64,000 nucleotides of DNA from Atopobiaceae bacterium (GTDB taxonomy: Bacteria > Actinomycetota > Coriobacteriia > Coriobacteriales > Atopobiaceae), in assembly GCA_017533825.1 (NCBI GenBank), contig JAFWIE010000072.1, positions 1 to 64,000 on the forward strand, in the 5' to 3' direction. Positions 52,994 through 61,490 of the stretch are shown here, in pieces. Within the stretch, counting starts at the first letter, position 1; every line of letters begins with the position of its first letter. The notes under the pieces are model-generated. The model worked only from the letters and a program-made list of their open reading frames with translations, had not been told where the DNA came from and searched no databases. The translations under genes and the position numbers were made by a program.

Positions 52994-53689
52994 TCAGAAG
53001 AGCCGCCCCTGCGGCGGCTCCCTGTCCTTCCACTTGTCCCAGTCGAACGTGGAACAAATCTCTGCTATGTGGTCGCACAGCTCGTCTGGTATGACTGACC
53101 GTGCCTTCGACCCGTTGATTCCCTGCGTCCCGGTTCTGCTGCCTCTCGGCGCACGTTCGTGGCACGGGTCGCCAGCCTTGCACGGCGGCTTGAACTGCGG
53201 GTCCGGGTGATTCGACCATATGTCGGTCGGCTTCTGACGCGTATCGCCATACTTGCAATAACAAACCGTGTGCCTCATGCCATCAAGCCCGTGCATGAAG
53301 TCCATCGAGCGCATTCCCGCCCTCGGATTCTCGATAAACCAAAGCGACGGGCTGAGTGCCATGATGAGATTGTGCAGGTGCATGTTGACCCTGTCGCTGT
53401 ACCTCGCATAATCCGTCTGCGGCGCGAGGTTGCCGTGTGACTCCTTCTTCCTGTGATGCGATATCGCAGCGACGGAGTACGAGCTGCAATCCGGACTCGC
53501 CCAAATCACGTCGGGACGTCCGAATCGGTCAACTATCGCCTCCGGAGTCACGTCCATTATGTCGCAGCACATGTCTATGTCGGGAAACGTCTCGTCCCAG
53601 TCAATGCTGAAGACGTCCCACCCTCCTCTGCGCTCGAACGCGCGTCCTATGCTGCGCGTACCGGCAAAAAGCTCAAGCAACTTCCTCAA
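52994..53689 (-). CDS. C5-methyltransferase-like protein, 231 aa
   Basis: TTG start in a TTGA overlap. LLELFAGTRSIGRAF is motif I of cytosine C5 methyltransferases. VIWASPDCSSYSVAAISHHR occupies the motif IV position (PDC-S-YS instead of PCQ), and FIENPRAGMRSM resembles motif VI (ENP). A typical target-recognition domain is missing. Phage enzymes of this short type are common and their product is not established. Confidence 0.75.
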   Translation of the reverse strand: MRKLLELFAGTRSIGRAFERRGGWDVFSIDWDETFPDIDMCCDIMDVTPEAIVDRFGRPDVIWASPDCSSYSVAAISHHRKKESHGNLAPQTDYARYSDRVNMHLHNLIMALSPSLWFIENPRAGMRSMDFMHGLDGMRHTVCYCKYGDTRQKPTDIWSNHPDPQFKPPCKAGDPCHERAPRGSRTGTQGINGSKARSVIPDELCDHIAEICSTFDWDKWKDREPPQGRLF

Positions 53690-54324
53690 ATCCCAAGCTC
53701 CATCTGCTCGAATTGCCTTATGACCGACTCGTCGCCCCACTGCTCTGCCATCGCCCTCGCGACGCCGTCGTACGTCTTGCTCCTGAGCGACGCACGCTCC
53801 GGTCCCGGCGGCATGTAGTGGACTTTCTCGCGCTCCGACTTCGGAAGCTGCATCATCTGCTCCCGCACGTCCCTCGTCGGCTTGAGCGGAGGTAGGTTCT
53901 TGAGCCACAGGCACGTGGTCTTCTCCTCCATATGGCCGAACTGCCACGGATGTATGGTCTGCGTCGGCTTCGCGTAGAACGTGCTCGCGGCACTGACTGG
54001 GTTCTCTATGCACACGTGCGGTATGTGGTCGAGCGCGGTGAACGCGAGGAAGAACCCCATGCCCATCCAGTACCTGCCGTCGCGCTTCTTCTCCTCGAAC
54101 CACCTCGCGCCCGAAACCGCGATGTTCGTGCACGGAGGGAAGCATATCGCCAAGTCCCAGTCCATCTTGGCTATCTCCAACGCGTCCGCTTGGATGTGGC
54201 ACTCGGGGTGCCTGCCGCTCGTCGGGAGAAGGTCGCAGCTGTATATGTCGTGAGCCCCCCCCCACCGCCTTTTGAAGGCGGTGACGACCGCGCCGGACTC
54301 CTCGCACGCGACGAGTATCCTCAT
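53686..54324 (-). CDS. cytosine-methyltransferase-like protein, 212 aa
   Basis: MRILVACEESGAVVTAFKRR... with YSCDLLPTSG, LAICFPPCTNIAVSG (PPCT at the motif IV position) and CIENPVSAAS (motif VI) is a well-known phage family annotated as DNA cytosine methyltransferase. A run of nine C at 54255-54263 lies in the region after motif I and could slip. It is coupled to the following methyltransferase-like gene. Confidence 0.75.
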   Translation of the reverse strand: MRILVACEESGAVVTAFKRRWGGAHDIYSCDLLPTSGRHPECHIQADALEIAKMDWDLAICFPPCTNIAVSGARWFEEKKRDGRYWMGMGFFLAFTALDHIPHVCIENPVSAASTFYAKPTQTIHPWQFGHMEEKTTCLWLKNLPPLKPTRDVREQMMQLPKSEREKVHYMPPGPERASLRSKTYDGVARAMAEQWGDESVIRQFEQMELGI

Positions 54325-54325
54325 C

Positions 54326-54601
54326 CTACGGCCTCTCGACGTCGTCTTGCTTAATGCGCACGAGGAACACGCTGCCCTTTCGCACACACACCTTCACTGC
54401 GCCGGGAGTCGCGTGGTGCATGATCGCGCTTTTGAGCCTCGTGGGAAGCACCTCCGGCCCGTCGACGTCGCCCTCCTCGGGCACCACGCGTGCCACGTCC
54501 ATGCCCGAGTCGAGGAACTTGTCGATGATCGGAAGGTACCTCTGATACTTGTACCTACCGGCGAACTTGTCCGGCAGGACGGCGCTCTCTATTCTCGCCA
54601 T
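54326..54601 (-). CDS. hypothetical protein, 91 aa
   Basis: MARIESAVLPDKFAGRYKYQ... ends basic (AVKVCVRKGSVFLVRIKQDD). Starts behind TTAGGAGAGAAAG. Unknown. Confidence 0.65.
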   Translation of the reverse strand: MARIESAVLPDKFAGRYKYQRYLPIIDKFLDSGMDVARVVPEEGDVDGPEVLPTRLKSAIMHHATPGAVKVCVRKGSVFLVRIKQDDVERP

Positions 54602-54610
54602 CTTTCTCTC

Positions 54611-54904
54611 CTAAAGGTACGTTATGTGGAATCGCTCGAGGAACGCCCTGTGTCCGTCACCGGACGTTCCCTCTCGCTCCTCCCACCTACGTTGGCAGTC
54701 CTCTCTGAAAAAGGAGTCCAGCCGCCTGTCGGCATGGACCCCGTGGTCGCTCATGTTGTGGTGGAAGTTGCACAGCCTGACCGTGCATCCCTCCTCGTCG
54801 GATATGTCCCTCCGACCGTATCCCGGATATATGTGATGCGTCACCGTGTCAGGGTTGCCGCACACGAAGCATCCCCTGTCAGTCGGATACAGGCTCGGCT
54901 TCGG
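54611..54904 (-). CDS. HNH-type endonuclease-like protein, 97 aa
   Basis: The TTG start behind GACGCGAGGCGA is the best choice. CFVCGNPDTVTHHIYPGYGR, VRLCNFHHNMSDHGV and further His form an HNH-like zinc finger (CX2C, HH, CX2H). Small phage proteins of this type nick DNA or act with terminase; here the context is the replication-initiation region. Confidence 0.65.
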   Translation of the reverse strand, partial: PKPSLYPTDRGCFVCGNPDTVTHHIYPGYGRRDISDEEGCTVRLCNFHHNMSDHGVHADRRLDSFFREDCQRRWEEREGTSGDGHRAFLERFHITYL

Positions 54905-55124
54905 CAATCGCCTCGCGTCCCCTCTGTGTAACCTGCAACGTCCTCGTGCGCCTCGGCTCGAACGACACATAGCCATGCGCACCGAGTGCGTAGACGATGT
55001 CGTTTGCCGTCGACGACGACCTGAACCTCAGAGCATGCGCTATGTCGCGATACGTCGGTGGCCTCTGGTTCTCTTCGATGTATCTCGCTATGAACCTCAG
55101 CGCCTTGAGTTCAACTTCCCTCAT
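54879..55124 (-). CDS. LexA-like winged-HTH protein, 81 aa
   Basis: PPTYRDIAHALRFRSSSTAN and DIVYALGAHGYVS match the LexA N-terminal DNA-binding domain ('PPT.REIA..LG..S...V...L..L...G.'). The peptidase domain is absent. It may act as a small repressor. The gene overlaps the helicase loader by 14 bases. Confidence 0.75.
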   Translation of the reverse strand: MREVELKALRFIARYIEENQRPPTYRDIAHALRFRSSSTANDIVYALGAHGYVSFEPRRTRTLQVTQRGREAIAEAEPVSD

Positions 55125-55848
55125 GTCCCAGCCTCCTGTCCGGTCCGTCGAGACGCTTGCCACGGCACGTCTCGTACATCCTGCTCACTATCGCCTTGGG
55201 AGTCTCGGTGTCGCCGTCCACGGTGAGGAGGTCTATGAGCTCGGGGGTGCCGTACTGGGTGGTGAATATCGTCGGCTTCATGGAGTTGTACCGCTCGTCG
55301 ACCAGACGGAATATCCTGCTCACCATCCACGCGTTCGGCTTCGTGCGCTTCTTGCCGAGGTCGTCGACCACGAGGAGGTCGACTCCGACGGCACGGTAGA
55401 ACTCGTCCTCCTCTGACGTCCTCCACTTGTGCGCGGCCTCCGACATCCTGTCAAGCCACGCCGGGAAGCTCATGAACCTCGCCTTGCCGCCCCGCTCCCA
55501 GTTCTTGTCGAACCACGCCTTGAGCGTAGCGACCGCGAGGTACGTCTTGCCACGTCCCTGGTCTCCGGTGATGTACACGCCGTACCCCGCGTCGATGTGA
55601 CTGAGAAGCGAGTCGTTCGGCTCGACGTCGGCGAACCTCCTCGGTATGCCGATCCGGTCGAACACGGCCTTGCGCCTCTCCTCGTACTCCTCGCGGCTCT
55701 TGCGCTCGCGCTCTGCGACGGCACCGGGACAGTCGCACCTGACCGTCATGTAGAACTTCCGCCCGTTGTCGAACGGGTTTGGAATCGCGCGTCGCTCGTA
55801 CTCCCTGCCGCAATGCGGACACCTAGAGCCTGTATTGCTCGTACTCAC
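55111..55848 (-). CDS. dnaC: DnaC-like helicase loader, 245 aa
   Basis: Walker A GDQGRGKTYL (about residues 97-106) and Walker B VDLLVVDDLGK fit the DnaC/DnaI AAA+ family. An N-terminal zinc motif CPHCG...CDCPG is typical of phage loaders. It should load the DnaB helicase encoded at 20974. It follows the initiator gene with a 26-base overlap. Confidence 0.88.
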   Translation of the reverse strand: MSTSNTGSRCPHCGREYERRAIPNPFDNGRKFYMTVRCDCPGAVAERERKSREEYEERRKAVFDRIGIPRRFADVEPNDSLLSHIDAGYGVYITGDQGRGKTYLAVATLKAWFDKNWERGGKARFMSFPAWLDRMSEAAHKWRTSEEDEFYRAVGVDLLVVDDLGKKRTKPNAWMVSRIFRLVDERYNSMKPTIFTTQYGTPELIDLLTVDGDTETPKAIVSRMYETCRGKRLDGPDRRLGHEGS

Positions 55849-56467
55849 TCGGAACCCCCTTCGGTTTCGGGTTGCGCTTCTTCTGCCACGTGACGCACGC
55901 CGAGCGCCAGTCCTTCATCGGCTGGTGTCCCACCTTCCAGCCCTTCGACTCGTAGAACGCGCAGAACTCCTCTCCGTCGAACCCGGAGTAGCCCATCTTG
56001 GCTATGTGCTCGTCGACCTCCTGCGGCGTCGGCTTGACGAACCTCTTGCGTCCCTTGCGCTTGGCTGGCGCGTCGTCCGTCGGGAAGAGCTGCGACTGGA
56101 CTCCGTCCTTCGGGTTGTCGAACGCCGGGTTGTCCGTCTCCCCCTCTCGTGCCGGACGCTCCACCCACTCGTCGGAGGTGACCGGGACCTCGTGGACGTC
56201 CCACGCCGTCACGAACCTTCCCTTGACCCGCTCGGTGTGGCGCTCGAGGTATCCGGCCTCTTCGAGCTCCTTGAGGCCGGACCTCACCGAGGACTCGCCG
56301 TCCTTCGTGAGGAGCATCAGGCCCTTCAGGTTGTAGTCCCAGTCGTCTGGCAGGGAGAGCATCTTGCTCAGAAGCCCTACGGCCTTGAGCGAGAGGCTTC
56401 TGTCTCGGAGGTGGTAATTGCTCATCACCGTGTAGTTCTGGTTCTTATGAGTCCTGAATACGGCCAA
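55823..56467 (-). CDS. replication initiator / replisome organizer, 214 aa
   Basis: The N-terminal 95 residues (MSNYHLRDRSLSLKAVGLLS, ESSVRSGLKELEEAGYLER) are a winged-helix domain of the phage RepO/DnaD-like initiator type. A charged linker and a C-terminal helical domain (FCAFYESKGWKVGHQPMKDW) ending in the 'W-K' pattern of such proteins follow. It probably recognises the phage origin and recruits the loader. Confidence 0.8.
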   Translation of the reverse strand: MAVFRTHKNQNYTVMSNYHLRDRSLSLKAVGLLSKMLSLPDDWDYNLKGLMLLTKDGESSVRSGLKELEEAGYLERHTERVKGRFVTAWDVHEVPVTSDEWVERPAREGETDNPAFDNPKDGVQSQLFPTDDAPAKRKGRKRFVKPTPQEVDEHIAKMGYSGFDGEEFCAFYESKGWKVGHQPMKDWRSACVTWQKKRNPKPKGVPSEYEQYRL

Positions 56468-56487
56468 CGAACCCTCCTGAACGAAAA

Positions 56488-56513
56488 GGTCGCGTGACGT
56501 GCGCCACGCGACC
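56488..56513 (-). terminator. intrinsic terminator
   Basis: AGGTCGCGTG and CACGCGACCT form a 10-bp stem followed on the minus strand by TTTTCG. It separates the SSB transcript from the initiator operon. Confidence 0.75.
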
Positions 56514-56521
56514 TCAGCTAA

Positions 56522-56581
56522 TTATTTGAATTCGGTTATTGGCAGCAAACGGCCACACTCGCTGCACTTCTTTGTCGTCAA
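56522..56581 (-). CDS. possible zinc-knuckle mini-protein, 19 aa
   Basis: TTG frame with TKKCSECGRLLPITEFK, the short 'C.KCG...P.TEF.K' motif of phage zinc finger proteins. Too short to be sure; it may be a remnant. Confidence 0.3.
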   Translation of the reverse strand: MTTKKCSECGRLLPITEFK

Positions 56582-56590
56582 AGTGTGGCC

Positions 56591-57178
56591 CTAATCAAAA
56601 GGGATTGACTCGTCGTACATGGTGGTCTGCTGAGCTGGCTGCGGCATGGCCTGCGGCATCTGCTGCTGTGCTGGCATGGGCTGCTGCATCGGCTGTTGAA
56701 CAGGCTGCTGGGCGGACTGCTGCATTGGCTGTGCGTACGACTGGTACGCGTACTGCTGTTGTTGCTGAGGCTGCTGGTATCCCTGCTGCTGGTATCCCTG
56801 CTGCTGTTGCGGCTGTTGGTAACCCTGCTGCTGGTCGCGCGGGGGCCACTTCGCATCGACGTCGCGCACGATTATCTCGTGCTTCGAGCGCTTCGCCCCG
56901 GTCTCCCTGTCCTCCCACCTGCTCTGGTTGAGGTAGCCGCTCACGGTGACGTGGAAGCCCTTCTTGAGGTGCGGCGCCATCCACGATATGCTGCCCTTCG
57001 TGTCGAAGAGGACGCAGTCGATGTACATCGGGTCGTCCTCGAACTCGCCGGTCTGCTGGTTGCGCTTCCTGTTCGTCACCGCGACCGAGAAGTTGTACAC
57101 GTTCGTGCCGCTCGCGGTCTGCCGCACCTCGACGTCGCGCGTGAGGTTGCCTGCGACTATGACTGAGTTGATTGCCAT
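56591..57178 (-). CDS. ssb: single-stranded DNA-binding protein
   Basis: The 195-residue protein has the bacterial SSB OB fold (MAINSVIVAGNLTRDVEVRQ, VTVSGYLNQSRWEDRETGAK) over residues 1-110, a Gln-rich linker with imperfect QQGYQQPQQ repeats, and the acidic tip DESIPFD. The tip recruits partner proteins as in cellular SSB. It is the first gene of a recombination cluster. Confidence 0.95.
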   Translation of the reverse strand: MAINSVIVAGNLTRDVEVRQTASGTNVYNFSVAVTNRKRNQQTGEFEDDPMYIDCVLFDTKGSISWMAPHLKKGFHVTVSGYLNQSRWEDRETGAKRSKHEIIVRDVDAKWPPRDQQQGYQQPQQQQGYQQQGYQQPQQQQQYAYQSYAQPMQQSAQQPVQQPMQQPMPAQQQMPQAMPQPAQQTTMYDESIPFD

Positions 57179-57187
57179 GCGATCTCC

Positions 57188-57547
57188 TTAATAGCTGCTG
57201 TTCGGCCTGCCCCAGTCCCGTCCTATCTGCTCCGAGACCGTGCGAACCCTTATCTTCATGACGTTTATCGCCTCCTGCGAGGCCCAATACTCGCTCTCGG
57301 CGGCGTCACGCTCGAGCTTCCTCATCGCTACGACGTCGTCGCCGCGTGCGAGGTCGCCCATGCCCGTCGCCGGAGTGCCGCACGCGCGAAGCTCCCACAT
57401 CTTCTTCGCGAGTGCGACGCGGTAGTCGTGCTCGGTCTGCGCCTTCTTGCGCCCCGCGTCGCGCATCTCCCCGACCGCCTTGTCAAGCTCGTCGTTGAGC
57501 TCGTCTATCTCGCCGAAGAAGTGCTGCCCGGAGTATCCGTCGCTCAT
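57188..57547 (-). CDS. hypothetical helical protein, 119 aa
   Basis: MSDGYSGQHFFGEIDELNDE... is all-helical with a long charged helix at the end. Located between ssb and recT-like genes, so a recombination accessory role is possible. Confidence 0.6.
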   Translation of the reverse strand: MSDGYSGQHFFGEIDELNDELDKAVGEMRDAGRKKAQTEHDYRVALAKKMWELRACGTPATGMGDLARGDDVVAMRKLERDAAESEYWASQEAINVMKIRVRTVSEQIGRDWGRPNSSY

Positions 57548-57960
57548 GCGAGGACCTCTCCGGTCTCGTGGTCGACGTACTTCGTCTCGCCGAGGTGAAT
57601 CGCCATCTGCTCCGGCACGAGCGTCGCGATGACCTTGCCGTGCTCGGCGACGCGAAGGATGCTGTTCGTGTAGGATTGCGGCGCGAAGCACGTCCACTTC
57701 TCGTCGACGTCTCCGACCTTGCCGTTGTGCGCCGTGAACGTGAGCTCCACGTCGACCGACCCGGCGTCCGCGTTCTCTGCCTTGAAGTCGAGCATCTTGG
57801 CGTAGTCGACCGCGTATTGCAGGAACGCCATGAACTCGTCGCCGCCGATGTAGTGCTCCTCGCACCACTCGGTCGAACCTACCGCGAACCTGTCGTTGAC
57901 GATTGCGTTGCGAATCGTGTTCGCACGCGACTCTCCAAGCCTTTGCTCCATCTGAATCAA
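57544..57960 (-). CDS. hypothetical protein, 138 aa
   Basis: MIQMEQRLGESRANTIRNAI... is mixed alpha/beta and acidic (ADAGSVDVELTFTAHNGKVG). It is coupled by 4-base overlaps with recT-like gene and the 119-aa gene. Unknown. Confidence 0.65.
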   Translation of the reverse strand: MIQMEQRLGESRANTIRNAIVNDRFAVGSTEWCEEHYIGGDEFMAFLQYAVDYAKMLDFKAENADAGSVDVELTFTAHNGKVGDVDEKWTCFAPQSYTNSILRVAEHGKVIATLVPEQMAIHLGETKYVDHETGEVLA

Positions 57961-58799
57961 AACTCGACCTCCTCGTCATACAGCTCGGGTTCTCCGCTTG
58001 CGTTCTGCATGGCTGGCACGATGTTCGCTGTCGCGACGCGCAGGGCCTCCATGCCGTCCATCTGGTACTTCTGCCACATCCAGTCGGCAGTGGACTTGCG
58101 GTCATATCCGTTCTTGACCCACACCTCTAGGATCGACCTCAGCTCCGCCTTGACGTCGTCCTGCGACGGCTGCTCCTGCGGCACCTCGTACGTGGCCTCC
58201 GCAACTGGCTCCTGCGCCGTCGTCGCCTCGGCGGTGGCGTCGACGTTCACCTCGCCCATCTCCTCGGCGACGTACATCCCGGAGAACTCGGTCGGGAACG
58301 CGTTCCTCAGAGCATGGACCTCGGCGACCTTGGCTATCATCGTCGCGGGCATCTTCTTCCACACGCTCTTGCCCGCGTCGTACTCCTGCATCGACACCTC
58401 GGTGTAGTAGGGCTTGCGTCCCTTGCGGAACACCCTCGCCCATCCGCCGATGAGTCGCTGCCCCGCCATCGGGTAGTACGCCTCGCCGCTGTTGTGCTGT
58501 ATGCTGCCGTCCGGGCAGAGCACGACGGTGCCTATCTCGGTTCCCTCGAAGTCTGGGTTGGCGTCCGCACGCTTCTGGAACGCCGCGCGTGCCGTTATCA
58601 TCTGTGCTGGCGCGTTGCCGTACTTGACGAGGTACGCCTCGCGTGTGAACGGGTTGAGCCTCTTCGTGGCGCACAGCGCGAGGAAGAGCTGCACTTCCTG
58701 GTCGGTCGCGGACGGGCAGAACGTCTGCTTCACGTCTTGCGGCGTGATGGTGATGCTCTGTCCCGAGTCGTCTTCGAACTTGACTATCTCATATGCCAT
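57957..58799 (-). CDS. RecT/Bet-type single-strand annealing protein, 280 aa
   Basis: The N-terminal domain LFLALCATKRLNPFTREAYL, APAQMITARAAFQKRADANP and GGWARVFRKGRKP match the Bet (lambda Red beta) family. The C-terminus has an acidic Gln/Glu-rich linker and a helical domain (DWMWQKYQMDG). It pairs complementary strands in recombination. Directly upstream is the DUF1351 gene that usually accompanies it. Confidence 0.9.
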   Translation of the reverse strand: MAYEIVKFEDDSGQSITITPQDVKQTFCPSATDQEVQLFLALCATKRLNPFTREAYLVKYGNAPAQMITARAAFQKRADANPDFEGTEIGTVVLCPDGSIQHNSGEAYYPMAGQRLIGGWARVFRKGRKPYYTEVSMQEYDAGKSVWKKMPATMIAKVAEVHALRNAFPTEFSGMYVAEEMGEVNVDATAEATTAQEPVAEATYEVPQEQPSQDDVKAELRSILEVWVKNGYDRKSTADWMWQKYQMDGMEALRVATANIVPAMQNASGEPELYDEEVEF

Positions 58800-59812
58800 C
58801 AGTCAACCTCCATCAGCCTGAACCTCTTGCCCCTAGTCGGTCTGAACGCGCCCTTTATTCCGTTCTGCTTGCAGAACGCGACGAGCTTGTCGCGAAGGTG
58901 CTCGGGAACATACGCGAAGAGCACGTACTCAGGGACGTCGTCCCCGTACATGGGCTGTGCGGTCTTGTCCACCATGTCGTCGAGAAGCTCGCTCCTCGCC
59001 GTCAGGACGTCCGCGACGGACTGGGTGGCCTCCGGCGACGGCTGGTCGCCGGACAGCTCATCTGGCTGCTCGGCGTGCGCCGCGAACTCCTCCTCGCGTG
59101 CGACCCTCTCGGCCTCGAGCGCGGCGAGACGCTCTCGCTGCGCCTTGATGTTGCGGGCCTCGGTGAGCGCCTCCTGCAGGTCGAGGTTGGCGAAGTACGC
59201 GGCCTTGACCGCCGCGCGGTCGTCCTCCTGAACGGTGTCGTCGATGGTCTTCTCGGCCTCGGCTATGAGATGCAGCGCCTTGAGGAGCTGCTCCTCGGCG
59301 ACCTTCTCTGGAGTGCCGAAGAGCATCCACTTCTTTCCCAGCGTGCCCTGCCCGAACACGCGCACGAGCGTGTCGAAGCTCACGAGCGGCCTGTCGTCGT
59401 TGATGGGAAGCGCTATGTCGGGCGCGGCGTCCTCGAACGCCTGCTGCAGCTCCGCACGCTTGCGCTGTGTCTCCATGTCCTCGTAGAGGTCGAGCTGCTC
59501 CTTGATTCCCTCGTCTATCGCGGTGAGCGGGTCGAGCACGTCCTTGACACCCGCCTTGAACTGCCTGATGGCATCCTCGATGGTGCGGGTCATGCCCTTC
59601 CGCTGCGCGTCGAGCTCGGCCTTGTCCTTGCGCACCGCCGCCCTGTCGCGCTTCGCCTGCCTGTACTGGTCGTTGGTCGTTATCGGGTAGACCTCGTACT
59701 GCGCGGCCTTCTCGGCGACGACGGCCATGGTCTCGGCGAGCCACTTGTCGGCCTCGCCTAGCACGCGCACGTCAGAGTCCACGACCCTGGCGTCGACCTC
59801 CTCGACGCTCAT
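58799..59812 (-). CDS. DUF1351-like recombination accessory protein, 337 aa
   Basis: A long helical region with RQAKRDRAAVRKDKAELDAQ is followed by EDAIRQFKAGVKDVLDPLTA and a central Asp/Glu-rich coiled coil. It ends in a small domain (YVLFAYVPEHLRDKLVAFCK). These are traits of DUF1351, found beside RecT or Bet in many phages. Exact role unknown. Confidence 0.8.
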   Translation of the reverse strand: MSVEEVDARVVDSDVRVLGEADKWLAETMAVVAEKAAQYEVYPITTNDQYRQAKRDRAAVRKDKAELDAQRKGMTRTIEDAIRQFKAGVKDVLDPLTAIDEGIKEQLDLYEDMETQRKRAELQQAFEDAAPDIALPINDDRPLVSFDTLVRVFGQGTLGKKWMLFGTPEKVAEEQLLKALHLIAEAEKTIDDTVQEDDRAAVKAAYFANLDLQEALTEARNIKAQRERLAALEAERVAREEEFAAHAEQPDELSGDQPSPEATQSVADVLTARSELLDDMVDKTAQPMYGDDVPEYVLFAYVPEHLRDKLVAFCKQNGIKGAFRPTRGKRFRLMEVD

Positions 59813-60099
59813 CTGTCGACCGCCATGACGTACTCCTTCTCCTTCTGCTTGTGGCTCGGATACTCGTCGAGCACGACGCAGAGGTACCCGATGGCATCCT
59901 CTCTGGGTTCACCTTCGGTCACGTACAGACCTTCGGCGTATCCAGCACCAATCGCGATTCCCGCGTAGATGCCCCATGCGATTGCGTCAGCCTCCTTCTT
60001 GGTGATGCCAAGGCTCTTGGCGGTCTCCTTGGAGACCTCGCAGTTGCCTATGAACCTGCCGATTTCGGCGACTGCCATGATTCTCTTCTTCAGTCCCAT
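59809..60099 (-). CDS. hypothetical protein, 96 aa
   Basis: MGLKKRIMAVAEIGRFIGNC... has a Gly/Ala-rich middle (IAWGIYAGIAIGAGYAEGLY) that is only moderately hydrophobic. Coupled to the DUF1351 gene by ATGA. Confidence 0.65.
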   Translation of the reverse strand: MGLKKRIMAVAEIGRFIGNCEVSKETAKSLGITKKEADAIAWGIYAGIAIGAGYAEGLYVTEGEPREDAIGYLCVVLDEYPSHKQKEKEYVMAVDR

Positions 60100-60374
60100 C
60101 AGGCCTCCTTCTTGATGGCGTTGACGGCATTTTCGATGGAGTCAAGCATAATTGCGACGCCGTGCATGGCTTCGGTGAGGCCGAGCGCACCTTCGGCTGT
60201 CTCGCGGGGATTTCTGGGCGGCTCCGCGTTCTTGTCCTCGATCAGCGCAATCGAAAGTGTTATCCCGTTGACGATCCCGGTTGCGTCCGAGAGCGAGTGA
60301 CCATCCTTGCACATGTCGAAGACGCACTCACTTACCTCTCGCAGATACTTGGCTATGTCCTTACGCTTCATCAT
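60099..60374 (-). CDS. hypothetical helical protein, 91 aa
   Basis: MMKRKDIAKYLREVSECVFD... is all-helical. It overlaps the nuclease gene by 14 bases. Unknown. Confidence 0.65.
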   Translation of the reverse strand: MMKRKDIAKYLREVSECVFDMCKDGHSLSDATGIVNGITLSIALIEDKNAEPPRNPRETAEGALGLTEAMHGVAIMLDSIENAVNAIKKEA

Positions 60375-60819
60375 GTTCTCCCAATATCATCTTGCATGCG
60401 TCGTCAACCGTGACGCACACCCACATGTCCTTCGACGAGTCGCCGTAGAGGCACGAGAACTCGCCGCCAATGACCTTCTCCAAGTCCCTCACCTGCATGT
60501 AGCAGTGATTCTCGCCGAACCTCGCCTTGCCGCATCCGTCCTTGTGCACGACAAGCAGCGCGAAGTCGGCGTCCGCGTTGCCGCGTTCGTCGACGGTCTG
60601 CGACTTCCACTTCGCGAGGTCGGCAGGACCCCACTCGCGGTAGTTCTTGCACTCGACCACGCCCTCGTGGCCGTGCGCGAAGAGGTTGTGTATGTCTCCC
60701 ATGTCGTTGTTGCCATGAAGGGCGCGACGCTCGATTCGCTCGTCTCCCAACCTCGCCCTGAGATAGGTGACGCACTGCGTCTCGAACGACGTGCCCTTGG
60801 CCTTCGGCTTGTTTGCCAA
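60361..60819 (-). CDS. PD-(D/E)XK nuclease, Holliday-junction-resolvase-like, 152 aa
   Basis: KGTSFETQCVTYLRARLGDE, GDIHNL and GVVECKNY form the E...D...ExK catalytic pattern of the Hjc/VRR-type nucleases found in many phage replication clusters. Size fits. It may resolve recombination branches made by the annealase. Confidence 0.8.
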   Translation of the reverse strand: MANKPKAKGTSFETQCVTYLRARLGDERIERRALHGNNDMGDIHNLFAHGHEGVVECKNYREWGPADLAKWKSQTVDERGNADADFALLVVHKDGCGKARFGENHCYMQVRDLEKVIGGEFSCLYGDSSKDMWVCVTVDDACKMILGEHDEA

Positions 60820-60822
60820 CGG

Positions 60823-60984
60823 TCACTCCCTCTTGTCGAACGGCCAACCATATCGATGCTCGCCGCACTTCGGACAGTGCACGACCACGCCGCCGCCGAT
60901 GCGGTTACTCATGGTGACGCGGATGTGACACGTCTCGCACCTGCCTCGCCACGTCTCGAACACGTACCTAGTCCTGGCGTCCAT
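60823..60984 (-). CDS. zinc-ribbon mini-protein, 53 aa
   Basis: MDARTRYVFETWRGRCETCH... has CETCH and CPKCGEHR pairs 20 residues apart. Its stop is 4 bases before the nuclease start. Unknown. Confidence 0.6.
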   Translation of the reverse strand: MDARTRYVFETWRGRCETCHIRVTMSNRIGGGVVVHCPKCGEHRYGWPFDKRE

Positions 60985-61288
60985 CGCTCTTCTCCTCGTA
61001 CAATGGTCTCTCGAAGTAGTCTCCCGACCAGCCGCGCGACTCGTTGAGCCTCACGATGCTGGACTTCACCCATCCGCGTGCGCGTTCGCTGCATGTCGCG
61101 ACTATCACGTACGGAGGGTATACGGGCTCTCCCGTGGGAGGATAGGTCCCGTATGTGTCTTGGTGGTACTCGCAGCCTACGACCGTGGCTATCTCGTCCT
61201 GATTGCCACTGCCGCCATCGACGCGATGCCCAAGGCCATTGCCAGAAGCACCGCTGCCGTTGCCATCGCTACAACACGCATGCTCCAC
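60968..61288 (-). CDS. hypothetical protein, up to 106 aa, start uncertain
   Basis: The C-terminal 75 residues (HQDTYGTYPPTGEPVYPPYV...) look genuine. The only standard start is GTG 61288, which overlaps a complete membrane mini-ORF in another frame. Either the two are nested or a non-standard start is used. Confidence 0.45.
   Translation of the reverse strand: MEHACCSDGNGSGASGNGLGHRVDGGSGNQDEIATVVGCEYHQDTYGTYPPTGEPVYPPYVIVATCSERARGWVKSSIVRLNESRGWSGDYFERPLYEEKSDGRQD
61189..61281 (-). CDS. membrane mini-protein, 30 aa
   Basis: MRVVAMATAAVLLAMALGIA... is one hydrophobic span. Its ATG overlaps the stop region of the upstream membrane protein, with GGGAAAGTGGAGC before it. Nested inside the 106-aa frame. 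Confidence 0.45.
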   Translation of the reverse strand: MRVVAMATAAVLLAMALGIASMAAVAIRTR

Positions 61289-61490
61289 TTTCCCTCAGCT
61301 CTCCATACCATTCCGCATGCTCGCGAAGCGAGTCCTGCTCTGCCTCGCCTATGAGCGAGAGAAGCCCGAACATGACTGCCGTAAGGATGACTGCTATGAG
61401 AATGCGAGCGACCATCTGCATGTGAGAGAGTCGCTCGCCTTCGTAGCTCGATGCCGGAAAGTCGTATTCGATTGCGTCATGTGGCGTCAT
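61269..61490 (-). CDS. single-pass membrane protein, 73 aa
   Basis: MTPHDAIEYDFPASSYEGER... has one hydrophobic helix (VARILIAVILTAVMFGLLSL) and a charged tail. Coupled with the next mini-gene. Confidence 0.6.
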   Translation of the reverse strand: MTPHDAIEYDFPASSYEGERLSHMQMVARILIAVILTAVMFGLLSLIGEAEQDSLREHAEWYGELRESGACVL

